Source of the DNA: Mucidula mucida
Lineage: Eukaryota > Basidiomycota > Agaricomycetes > Agaricales > Physalacriaceae
Direction: 5' to 3'
Assembly: GCA_015501055.1 (NCBI GenBank)
Contig: JADNYV010000006.1
Span: 607,262-671,261 of the forward strand
Length of the DNA: 64,000 bases
Position numbers and translations under genes: made by a program. Of the stretch, positions 1 to 11,092 are shown piece after piece. Each line of letters begins with the position of its first letter. The stretch's first letter is position 1. Under the pieces are notes generated by a model that made no database searches, was not told the DNA's origin, and saw only the letters and a list, made by a program, of their open reading frames with translations.

Positions 1-2874
1 CCACCCTACGCGGCATGATAATCAATGTCGACGTATCGATGGCAGCGATATACGTTCCGCAAAATGCGTTGATGACGGCTATGGAGTTTCTAAAGCTTCG
101 TCCACATGAGCAAAATAAACTGATCTTGGAACCCCACCATGCAATGTTTCAGTCGTTACGGAGGCATCTCAAAGGTGTTCGAATCAATGTGAAGAGTACC
201 TCTCGTCAAGGTTCCGTTGCCACAAGGACAATTCGAGACCTGGATTCGCGCGGCGCAATGTATGAATTTGTCGACAGGGATGGACGACGAATCACAGTTG
301 CAGTATGTCGTCTGGGTACAGCTATATTCGAGCCTCACGGAAGATGCTCTCTAGGACCACTTCAGAAGGATGCACAACATCGGCATCCAGTATCCGAGGA
401 TAGTATCTGTTGTTCTCTCCAAGCCTGATGCCCCTCATCCGGTCATCGTTCCTCTTGAAGTTTGCACTATCCTCCCAAATCAGATCTACAAGAAACGTCT
501 TCCGTCGGAGCTTACAGCCCAGGCAGTTACATTCGGTACCACAAAGCCACTAGACAGATGGAAGGCAATCACTGGCCAAGAAAGGAATGGAAGGAAGGAC
601 ATCTATGCTCAAACACCAGTAAGTGACGTTATCTATTTCACATTTGTGGTTTCTAAGCCTTGCACTGGCAGATCCTTGGATATTCGGGCTCTCAACACGT
701 GATCGCTTCGGGAATGGAGATAGAGACTCGTCCACTGGAGGTGTCGGGAACAATCCTTCGTCCTCCCCAAGTGACCGCACGCAAGATACTTCTGCATAAC
801 ACTGATCACAGTAGAGATCCAGAGCACATTCTCGTGAGTAATGCCCGCTGAGGACTGATTACGCTACTGACGAAGTAGCAGGATATCGACAGCGGTACGG
901 GTGCATGGAACTACATGAAACATGGCTTCTTCACTCCCGCCCCCCTTGTAAACTGGTGTTTGGTCAATTTTGAGTCAGATAATCCAAGCCTAGAAGGGAA
1001 GACAATAGAGGGCCTCGTCAGTCGATGTCAACGTTTAGGTCAGTCATAGACGTTCCAGAAAGCCGAGAAATCTCAATCTGCGTTTGCATAGGCATGAGTA
1101 AGTAGGCCCGCACTCACGTCTCGGACATCTTGTAACATTGAGATTAGATTGCATGCAGCCAACGATGGTTGTTCGCAGGCACGCGTCCTGCAATGTAAAA
1201 GAGGTACGACTACCTACTTCCCAATACTTTCTCTCTCGACTCGAGCTTTTCTCAGGAACTTGACAACATTGGACGTACCTTTTCGAGCAGAATGGGGCCA
1301 AACATTATGCCGTCGATATTCGTTGTCATCTTACCCCCAATTGCCGCAGAAGCAAAACATGCCCTCAAGTATTGGGGTGACATCATACGAGGTGACAAAA
1401 GTTCATCTTACTGAATCGTCTGCCTCACGCTTTTTTTCAGCTGTCCCCACGCAATGTATCCGTAGCGATAAGGTCGCCACAGCAAAAGATCAGTACTGGG
1501 CAAACGTCGCACAAAAGTCAGTCAGATCTCCGACTGAGTCAAATCGGCTGATATTTTGGTTCTCAGAATCAATACACGTTTGGGTGGCTTGAACGGTCGT
1601 GTGAAGTCAAGTATCTTAGAAGCCTGGACTCAAAGAGAATCTCCATTTATGATTATAGGTATGTTGCGGATTTAATCTCGCTACTCGACGTCATTGTTGT
1701 CAGGAGCGGATGTCGCTCATGCGCCACCAAACGTACAAAGGCCATCGTACGTCGGCCTGGCCTGGTCTCGAGATAGTTACGCAAGCGCATACGAAGGTGA
1801 CATTCGGATGCAGGACCCTAGGACAGAGCGTATTCAAGAGTTGGGTGCGATGGTTAAAGCGGCTGTCGAAAAGTATCACCGGAACAAAAAGTCACCTCCT
1901 CAAAGAATCGTTTTCTTTAGAGATGGTCTTTCGGACGCCGAATTTGCCTCTGTTGGTGGCTCGGAACTGCATGAAATGAAGACTGCTCTCCTCGACTTCT
2001 ACAAGCCTTGGAACAAGGATACGGAGGAATTCAACAAGACTGCCGCCCCAGCAGCAAAGCGGCCGATGTATCCTCTTATATCATATGTATTTGTTGTGAA
2101 ACGGTACGTCGCATTTCTATGATCAGAATTTCTCTCGTGCCCACTGTCGTTGACTAGCCATCATATCAAGTTTTTTCCTCCTGTCATCACACCGGGCCAG
2201 GAAAACGAGTACGTCCTTGCGAGATGCCTAAGCATTAAACGATAATGTGCTTCACAGAATTTCTGATAGGAATGGCAATGTAAGGCCAGGATTTTCGACA
2301 GCGGACCCACAAATCCGACATCCACGATTTTTGGATTTCTATCTTCAATCTCACGCAGCAATCCAAGGAAGTAAGGAAGTTCTTTCCAGCTCTAACGTTG
2401 CTCTAATGGTTGCTTTCAAGCTGCAAGGAGTGCTCGTCACTTAATATATCACGATGAGAACTTCGGCTTCGACTATAAGAAGTGTGTCTTGGTTCGCAAC
2501 TAGAATTTGTCCATTAACTCCATTACTAGAGTGGAGAGATTGTCTTTCGATCTCTGTCATGTGTATGCATCCGCCTCGCGCTCAATCAGCCTGAATGCAC
2601 CTGTATACTGTCAGTCGGATTCACTGTCTTTGCCATAGTGCTAACTATTTCGACAGATGCCGATGTATGAACTGGAACTTCCTTGCGATACTGAATTTGC
2701 TAATCCCCGCTACAGAAGATTTGTGGGCGAGCCCAGTATCATCACGATCCTGATAATCGGGATATATCCTTTGGCAGTGATGCCGGATCCATGTCAGAGA
2801 CGTTCGACCTCGCTGCATGGCGTAAGGGTTTCTATCCACCGCGGCAAAGGGTGTCATCCACGTTCTATCTCTGA
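1..2874 (+). CDS. Argonaute (AGO-1), 5' end outside the window
   Basis: Small-RNA-guided silencing protein, partial at the left edge. Exons that keep one frame: <3-302, 355-618, 672-833, 879-1038, 1148-1203, 1256-1391, 1441-1516, 1567-1658, 1704-2103, 2158-2208, 2258-2370, 2421-2481, 2530-2609, 2657-2664, 2716-2874, giving 705 visible residues. In order: linker 1 (INVDVSMAAIYV), PAZ (CTILPNQIYKKRLP), linker 2, MID (KINTRLGGLNG), PIWI. PIWI catalytic residues can be placed: Asp in GADVAH, Glu in RTERIQEL, Asp in FFRDG, and a fourth Asp in YYAD on an 8-nt exon (2657-2664). The protein ends in a FYL tail, as in AGO-2. All the catalytic positions are acidic, so slicing is possible but not shown. 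No premature stop is seen. Confidence 0.93.
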
Positions 2875-3241
2875 GGCAGACTAGATTTTTCGATTGACAG
2901 GTCCTCGGTAAACGACGTTCGTGTGGAAGCACGCTCAATTGATGAAGCATCTTGCCAGACTCAATAGACCTGACGATCTTCACATCCGTCCTTCCTAAAC
3001 GACGTCGCTTCTATTATTGTAAATCGTGTATCTTCTGCGTTACGATGGTTTTTCTAAGTACAATAGTTCTTCGTACCTAGCAGGCATTCAACTCGACGTG
3101 GTGCAATACTTACACAGGTTATTTGTTAGCGCCGCACGTATCAAGGCTGAGGGTAACCAAGCAGAGTCCTCACTCTACGTAACAATAGGATCGTCGAATC
3201 GATCCGCATATACGCGTTCTTAATATTCTTCAGCTGTCTTA
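2875..3241. other. Intergenic, no gene seen
   Basis: This 367-nt stretch lies between the end of AGO-1 and the relic dehydrogenase. Its open frames are short and unrelated to known proteins. It should hold the AGO-1 3' UTR and polyadenylation site. Confidence 0.5.
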
Positions 3242-3650
3242 ATGCCCAAGCTGGCTGATGCCAGAGCTTCCAATGCGGCCTTCAAGCCCTCATGTCCCTG
3301 TTGCGGTGTTTGGGGGTGGCACTTCTGGTGTAGGAGAGGCCATGATGAACACGATATCATCCTATACCGGAGACAATAGAATCCATCTTGTTATTGTCGG
3401 ACGTAACGGCGCCGCTGCTAGTAACCTACAGACGGCGCGCGCGAACTCGTTTTACGCGAATTGGATGAAAACTATCAAAACGACGTGCCAGGAGCTCAAG
3501 AAGCTGCTCGCAAAGACCAACTTCCTCGTGTCGTCCGTGGGGTACTTCCGGATGACTGGGCGCGTTGAGACCAAGGAAGGACTTGATCAGATCATAACTT
3601 AGTAGATGCTTGTGATGCGATACTATAATCTCTTTTGAAGAGACCAAGGA
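3242..3650 (+). pseudogene. Short-chain dehydrogenase relic, frameshifted and truncated
   Basis: The N terminus resembles fungal NAD(P)-binding short-chain dehydrogenases. A natural start at 3242 reads MPKLADARASNAAFKP and then leaves frame near 3290. The frame starting at 3258 continues with VFGGGTSGVGEAM (nucleotide-binding glycine loop), LVIVGRN and FLVSSVGYF, then stops at 3602. A faint match to the following YY-R segment is visible around 3615-3640. The catalytic YxxxK region is missing, so this is a decayed gene. One missing base separates the two frames; the 3' half is simply absent. Confidence 0.7.
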
Positions 3651-3816
3651 GCTATTGCCGCAGAGAAGGTCGCGAGCATCCCATCTTCTTCGCAGAGTCG
3701 GGTCGGGTCAAAAAGACTTGTTTTCGTATATTTTTTACACAACATGCGTTGGCGTAAGCAGACAGATCACAGCAGACTTGGCAACTCGTAGTCAATTGTC
3801 TGCAAGATAGAACCAT

Positions 3817-5221
3817 TTACTTGGAGGGCATGTAATGTAAACGGTAAAGAGGTACGACGCGTGTTTGAAAGAATGTCACCAACTCTCCCAGATTAAAGCC
3901 TAACGCGATCCAAGTCTTCAAGACGACTATTCCGTACTTGCGGAATCTGACGCCGTCCGTGCCGACTGCGTTGAGAACAGCACACACATACAAAAGGAAG
4001 GTCGGATAACAAGGACAGCCCTCCAGACCCTCTTCACTAAACAAGCGTAGGCCCTCTTCGATGTCCTTCATCAGGGTGCTATTTGTTTGCGGAGATCGCT
4101 TCATGTGAAGCATGAGCGCAAAACGCTTCATTACGCTGGTTGAGTTGTAAACGTCCTCAATGCGCGCGCGACGTCGGTCAGAGACTTCAGCGTTGGAGCA
4201 GCATGGGCAGCTACATCGAAACCCATACGGGGCCAGCTGCTTCTGGCGCAAAGCAGTACTCTCCCAGACAGAATCGTAGCTGGCGGTCATCTCCTCTCCT
4301 TGACGAATGTCCCGAGTCGCGTAGAGTCGCATGGAAAACGATGGCATGTGAAAGAGACGCGTTGTATCAGGAGCACAGCTACCAAGGCGCGTTTAAGTGA
4401 ATTGTACAGGTTGGTCCTTCGTTAGCACACACCTATGATTGATGCGAGACATTTGGGCAAATACGCCTGAGTACGCGCCCGTGTTCCCTTCGGCTATATG
4501 GATGGTTTGAGGTTGCGGTCGAAATTGAAAGCGTAAACAACGGACCACCTTCTTCTCTCAGGTGGTCAATGCAGTATCCATTCGTCCGCATGATACCGAG
4601 CAACGGCCCACTGCCGTCTAGTTTATGGTCGTTGTACAATGACATGTACGCGTTCTTCTCGTCAGCGTCCATGCGATCGGCAAGATTTTGAAGACACTTT
4701 TCAGAAGAATGCAGAATCACCCGTTTCTCCTCGTCTGCGCTCAAGCCGGCTGTCTTGTAAGTGCAAGGCATTGCAGCAGGAGCTATGATGAGGGCGCGTT
4801 CTGATAAAATAAGGTCGCCTTGACTGATGGATCGCGTTGCGAACATCCCCATACCACCGAATGGTGATGATCTGACGCGATGAGAAACGATCGAGGGATT
4901 CACAGGGGCAGTGGGAAATCCTGGGGTATTCATGATGAAAGCTTTGAGTGGCCTTAGAAGAAAGCAGTGCGTCCAAGCGCTACCAGGCGGCCGTTCTGAA
5001 GGTAGAGTGGTAACTAAGTAGTCTCCGTTACTCTTTTTGGATCCAGAGTCGATGGGGACAGCACCAGGATGCCACGAGAGATGTTCGTATCTGGATAGCT
5101 CTGTAAAGTGAACAAGTTCAGGCAAGTGACAAGCAGTATATACGACAAGCCTACTAGAAGGGTCGTAGACTTCGAAGGGTAGATGGGACAACCGCACAGA
5201 TGTCTGCATGTTGGACGCCAT
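3817..5221 (-). CDS. SET-domain protein (predicted lysine methyltransferase)
   Basis: Model complement(3817-4378, 4433-4493, 4549-5221), 431 residues, phases consistent. The SET domain begins at GGMGMFATRSISQGD, continues to the conserved RINHSC motif (formed across the second intron) and GEEMTASY, and ends with a post-SET-like FRCSCPCC cysteine cluster. These are the S-adenosylmethionine and lysine-binding elements of SET enzymes. The first about 115 residues match nothing I recognise. The start at 5221 is the first ATG in the open frame; an ATG at 5209 or the one before the SET domain (about 4935) are alternatives. The donor of the first intron could be 3 nt further in without changing frame. 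Histone versus non-histone substrate cannot be read from the sequence. Confidence 0.85.
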
Positions 5222-5630
5222 CGCGCTGCGATAACCTTCAAAAAAAGAGATACGCAAGGTAAGAGACAAGAGACTCGACGTAAGCAAGTGGCAAGCGCTG
5301 ATCCTACTTATATGAGCGGACTCTGAAAGTCACAAAGGACGCACCGGCAGTTCCCATTTGCGCATCCGAACGAAAAGTCCCGGAGAAGAACGAAAGAGAT
5401 AGTGATTGTTTCGATAGTAATGTTCGTAAGTAAAAGACTTACCTCTTATAATCTTGTTATCACAAACAGACGCGCGACAGAAGTGGGAGGCAAAAGAACG
5501 TGGATAATGACGGAATGCGTCGGTACTACAACAAAACATATCACTAAGATAGGTACTAGTAGGTACTAAACGGCAGAATCAATAAATAATAACGAACTCT
5601 TCAGTAGTGTGCAGTAGAAGAGGATTTTAC
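5222..5630. other. Intergenic, no gene seen
   Basis: About 400 nt between the start of the SET gene and the end of the glycosidase gene, both on the minus strand. Only short unsupported frames. It probably holds the SET promoter and the glycosidase 3' UTR. Confidence 0.5.
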
Positions 5631-6955
5631 TCAATGTGAGCGGGCTTTGTGCATTCTGCGCGAATGACTACGAGGAACGAGGTCTCGCTTGTCGACACAC
5701 CCACCGTCTACGTCACAAACACCACGCACAACGCAGTCACGCCAAGAAGCGTACATCATGACGGCGAAGGCGTTGCCTTCGGGACTACCAGAGGTAAAGG
5801 GCTCAAGGGCAAACCAGTTGAGAGGATCCACAGTCGGCGTGATGATGCCCGCTTCAGTGACATGAGGGTTTCCTGCTGAGTCCACTCCTCCGATTGTGGC
5901 GCGCATCGCATCCGCCCATTGGACGTATTGCGACCCGAAGACCTTTGGCTGGAGAACCGCCATGCGATAGATAACATTGGAAATCATCGCTGAACCAGAG
6001 AGTTCGCCATATCGGCGGCCCTCCTCAATGGAACCGTCGGTGTCCATGTAGTTATTGACCAAGCCATCCACCAACACTGAACCCATCACACCGTCGACAA
6101 TCTCCTTAATCCATGCGGTGAGATCATTGATAGCGGTTTCTCTCCAGTCGGCCAAGTACGCCACTGGAGCGTGCATGATAGTCGCTAAAATGCGTGTCAT
6201 CCCACTAGCCGCCCAGCCATTTCCAGTGGACCAGAGACCGAGTTCAAGGGATTGGGGTCCGATGATGTGATGCCAAAGGCCATTGTATGACTGGTCGGCG
6301 ATAGTGATATCTTGGAGGACGGCGCGATAATACTCGCTTTGTTTGTAAGATTCGTAAAGCAGGGTTTCGTTCCAGGTATCGGCAGCGTAGTATGCGAGGA
6401 ATGTGGGGGCCATGTACATGAAATCAGCCCTAAATTCATATTTCAGTAACGTGTATGTTTCACAGTCAAAACGCCGTACCATAACTCAGCAACATCGGCG
6501 CGCTGACTGATTGCGCCAGCTCCACTTCCATTCGTCCATCGCGGAGCCTCCTCGGTCAGGTAAACAACCTCTCCGGTAGCAGCATCGGCGTATTCAGGAC
6601 GCGTTTTGCCAATAAGCCATGCAATCACGCCCAAACTGGCAGGATCGCCGGTCGCGCCATCGCCGTCGCTGAGCCCGTTAACGCCCTCGCCTAATACGAT
6701 CCAGTCCAATCCCTTGGACATGGCAAATACAGTCTCTGGGAGCACAGTAGGCGCTGGGAAGGGAACAGGTGCGAAGACGGTGAGTTCCGGGTTGTACAGT
6801 TCAAGTAGGGCCATCGTAGCGGCGCCATACTCCCAGGAATGAGAGGGGAGGTAAACCGATTCATTGGCGACGGCCTTGATGTCAAAACCGGGATCAAGAG
6901 CGAACGAAGTGCTCAAAAGAGCAGACGTGAGGATAGAAGAAAGATTGACAGCCAT
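5631..6955 (-). CDS. Secreted six-hairpin glycosidase (GH88/GH105-like)
   Basis: Model complement(5631-6429, 6480-6955), 424 residues, one 50-nt intron placed inside a Trp codon. An N-terminal secretion signal (MAVNLSSILTSALLSTSFA) is followed by LDPGFDIKAVANESVYLPSHSWEYG. The mature protein shows the alternating helix pattern and the motifs ADFMYMAPTFLAYYA, YNGLWHHII and LWSTGNGWAASGM, which are typical of (alpha/alpha)6-barrel enzymes related to unsaturated glucuronyl/rhamnogalacturonyl hydrolases. It probably acts on plant or fungal cell-wall oligosaccharides outside the cell. The exact CAZy family is an inference. An upstream in-frame extension exists in the frame, but the signal peptide fixes the start at 6955. 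Confidence 0.85.
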
Positions 6956-8215
6956 TTGAATCCGAAGGTCAGGAGAATAAAAGGAAAAAACGAGTGTGGG
7001 CGACCTGTGAGACGTTGAAAGAGCCAAGAACGCTGGTTGTGCTGTCAAATACGAAAAAAGGTGGGCCCTAGCTGAGAACCCTGAAGGCAGGTAAAACTCC
7101 GGCCTGGAAGGAGATCTCTAATGTTTCGCGCTAAAACGCACTGAATCAGGCCAGGCCAGGCTTCTCCTCCTAAGAATTGGCATCCGCGAAACGTTAAGAG
7201 CGACGTGTAAGATTGGGCCAATATAAGAGCATAGAAAGCAAAGCCACAAGCTGAGATTCATGGCGCACACAACAAGCAGGGCCTAGGACCTAGGTCGTAA
7301 TGGTTCTGACCCGCGTTGTGGGCTGACAGTGGGAGCGATGATCCGCTGACGGTTGGGCTCTTCTTCAGGTACATAACGATCACTTAGCCGATCATCTGCT
7401 AATCTATCCCGGTCCGCGAATCCTCGCGAATCCTTCGCGTTTCCCCACAGAATTGGGGCGACGCGATTGCGACCACGGCGCACGAGCGCATCCTTCCGGC
7501 ACTTGGGTATCACTGGTTCAGGTTAGCAACAATTGTAAGGAGATATATACTTAGTCTGGGGCACTTAAGGCGCTCAAGGGCGCTAGCACGTAGAGCGTAC
7601 GTACGGCTTCTGTAAGACTGACAATCTTCATGATCACTGTATGCTACACGAAATTTTTGTCAAATAGTGGCGCTATATATATACTTAATAGTCAGAAGGA
7701 AGCGCAATGGGATGCAAGTAGTAACGTCAACCAAGCACCCTAGATTCCTACTAGTACTAGCGTTTTGTCTCATAACATAGCAGGCCTTAGTTATTAATAA
7801 GAGGCGCCGACGCAACGCCGACGGGGTGCGTAAGCTTGCGCTCTTGAATTTGGGGTTATTGACCAGAATTGATAGGAATCGGATGCATATCGACTGTGCT
7901 TTGTGTCTCGGCTCGCACTCAAGTACTCATCATATGAGGCTTAGACGGATGGTGAACTGTCCGCGCGCATTGAAAGCGACCGATCGGAAGTGGGCCAATG
8001 AGACTGGAGCCGGAGTCAGCATCTCGAGATAGGTTCGGCCAAGATAGTTCTAAGAGGCGAGATAAGGATTCGGATTCCTATCTCATCTCTACGGTACTGA
8101 GCTTTTGTCTGGGACGTCCAAATGCAGTCGGAGTTCGCCACATTGGCCAAATAAAGACCAACAACGCGTCCTCTTTCTTCCAATTACAAGACGTGATACT
8201 ATTCGAGGATTCATC
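6956..8215. other. Intergenic, no gene seen
   Basis: About 1.26 kb between two divergent genes (glycosidase and RecQ helicase). It contains AT-rich runs such as the TATATATA tract near 7675 but no supported gene. Open frames at 7283-7513 and 7826-8032 show no family features. Confidence 0.5.
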
Positions 8216-10989
8216 ATGGACGAGGCACATAGGGTTTTACGAGAAGTGTTCGGGCATGATTCCTTTCGTCTATCACAGGAGCAGGCGAGAATAAGGTTTT
8301 TCCCGAAGCTTGTAAACCCTCCTTGACGACGTGAAACAGGTTATCAAGAGACTCATCGTGGACAACGACAATGCACTCGTCCTCTTTCCGACTGGTGGTG
8401 GCAAGAGTCTTACCTATCAAGTCCCTGCGCTCTGTCTGCCAGTAAGCTAGCACTTGGTCGCGTTATAGCTCACTCACGTTCACAGGGACTTACTCTGGTC
8501 ATCTCGCCCTTGATTGCTCTCATGAAAGATCAGGTGGACGCTTTGCAGAAGCTTGGAGTCAAGGCAGCCAATTTGGATAGTACGCTGGACGCCGAAATGG
8601 TGCGCGTCGTACAACATGACGCCATAAATGGAAAGCTCAAATTGTTGTACGTTGCCCCGGAAAGGTGAGGCTACGCGTCCTTTCCTTTGACCGTGGTTGA
8701 CGAACGCTCTCAGGCTCAACAACGAGCGGTTCATTGAAATGATGCGCCAAATCAAGATATCCCTACTCGCTGTTGACGAATCGCATTGCATCTCCCAAGC
8801 AAGTTCTTTATTTCATAAACGAAAGTCAACTCATCTTAAGACGCAGTGGGGTACGAGTTTTCGACCGGAATATCTCAAGGTCGCCCGTTTTGCTGAAGAG
8901 ATGGACGTTGAACGGGTACTCTGTCTGACCGCGACCGCAACGCCAAAGGTCGCGCATGACATCTGCGAGCCTTTCTGTATTGACACAAAGGAAGGTGTCT
9001 TTAAAACGCCCGTCTTTAGGCCAAAGTGAGTTTCCCTCCATGTCCTCCTGTGCACGCATTGACACCGTTTAAGTCTCTCCTTCGAAGTTGAGGTAGCAGC
9101 GACCTTCAATGCCAAAATGGAAAAGACTGTCGCCCTCCTGAAAAAGCGCACAGGACCTGCTATTATCTATGTCACGCTACAGAAGCATGCCGAACAAGTT
9201 GCCGAAGCACTGAAACAGCGCAAGTACCAATCTCTCGTGTACCACGCTGGATTGTCGAACGACGAACGCAATCGCGTACAGATGGAGTTCATGGCCTCGG
9301 AAAAGGGTATTGTTTGTGCAACAATTGCGTTTGGCATGGGTATTGATAAAGGTATGAAGTTCAAAGTCGGTTCTTCGTGGTCCTCATAGAGCTTTTGTAG
9401 CCAACATTCGCCAGGTTCTTCAGTTTTCGTTATTAAAGATCTTGAACACTCATATTCGGGCAGATCATCCATTTGTTCATGCCGAAGACCCTAGAGAACT
9501 ACAGCCAAGAAGTAGGCCGCGCTGGACGTGACGGCTTACCATCGACTTGCTTGATGTTTCTCTCCGCTCCTGATATCCCCATCTTGGAGGGTTTTGCTCG
9601 CGGAGACACGTGCTCTCAGAGCTCTTTACAACGATGGCTTTTGGAAGTCGCGATGAAGACACCATCAGCCGACGGAACAATCGATTTTAACCACTATCAA
9701 CAGTCAAAGGAGTAAGCACTTTGCTGGCAATACTTCAAATCTTGTGGCTCATTCAAGTTCTCTAGCTTTGATATGAGGGTTGATTTCATGTCCTCGTTGG
9801 CTTCCACTCATTCTAACAATTCTACAGGCTAATGTCTTAGCGCTCTGTTACGCCCACCTGGAGTTGCAGCACAAATGTATCCGAGCGGTTACGCCCTTCT
9901 ACTCAACATATGATATCAGCCAGCGAACCTCTGATGGCTGGCAGATTGTTATGAAGGATACCTCCCGAGCTGCACAAGCATTGCGTTCCAATTGGTCTGC
10001 CCGGGGCAGCAGTTATCAAGTATGTTCCGACTGTGGAAGCTATCCCAAGACTGATACACCGTCGTTGTAGATAGACATGATTGCAACTGTGACGTCTTCT
10101 GGAATTCCCCGTGAGGAGCTCGCGAAAAAAATCTCTTCATGGGATTTATCAGGTACGCTGGCATATGTGATCTACTATATTGAACGCTATATTAACATTG
10201 CTTAGGTTACATTCAATCGAAGGCTTCGCAAGTGCGAGCGGTAGGCATGTCTATCTTTGACTTTCACACCTCAGCTGAACGATGAACTTCAGCGGTATAA
10301 TGTTCTCAAGCCTCTCCCAATTGATTTGACCGAAAGCGCCGCCATAGCGAAGAAGCTATTCGAGGACATGGTCCAGAGAGAGAATGATGGCGTACAGCGA
10401 CTACAGGAGGTTATAGAGTTCGCAACGAAACCTGATTGTAAGTTGTCCAGATCCATCTTTCCTGACTCCACGACTCACGTTTTCCCTCGCGTCAGGTCTC
10501 GCGCACTCCTTAGCGACTTACTTCGGAGATAAAGATGCCGTCCCGAATGGTAAATGTGGACAATGCACATACTGTAAAACCGGAAAGCCTGTCCAGTTCG
10601 ATCAAGGCGCCAACTCAGATGCAGATGCAGGACGAATCCTGAGCATCCTTAACGCATGTCCCGTTCGTGATGATCCACGTCTCCTGGCACGCATGGCGTT
10701 CGGTATCACGTCCCCGCGCTTGACAGCGAACAAATGGAGCACTAGTAATCCGGCATTCGGGACGATGGTTGACGTTGAGTTCTCCAAGCTCGTAGCTGCA
10801 TTTGACGTGGAGTGTAAGAGGGCGAAATATGTCAATCTGCCCGGCGCAGACATGGCTGCGTCCAGTGCGAAGAAGAGGCCGTACAGCAACAGCAGCTCGT
10901 CGCGTGGAAACTATTCAAAGGGCAGTGGTTCTTCGCGAGGCGGTAGTTCATACCCTAGCAAACGAGGAAAATACACTAAAAGATATTGA
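8216..10989 (+). CDS. RecQ-family ATP-dependent DNA helicase
   Basis: A 3'-5' DNA helicase of genome maintenance, about 710 residues in 14 exons: 8216-8284, 8340-8441, 8486-8664, 8714-8798, 8847-9025, 9074-9351, 9401-9414, 9464-9711, 9766-9778, 9828-10019, 10071-10152, 10206-10240 (or -10231), 10275-10437, 10496-10989. Helicase motifs: FRLSQEQ (motif 0), PTGGGKS (Walker A), [11 protein letters not shown] (motif II plus aromatic loop; DESH in place of the usual DEAH/DEVH), LTATAT (III), [17 protein letters not shown] (VI). A RecQ zinc-binding part follows with CGQCTYC. The C terminus is a Ser/Gly/Arg-rich basic tail. Two introns (8285-8339, 8799-8846) need GC donors, and two exons are only 14 and 13 nt. 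It is convergent with the F-box gene, with a 103-nt gap. Confidence 0.93.
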
Positions 10990-11092
10990 TCCTGACGGCT
11001 GACCACAGGTTTCGAGACCTTAATTTTGTATTGTTACAGAGTTGTCGTATAGTGTACATTCAACGCATCATTTTTCAATAGACAAGCTAGTT

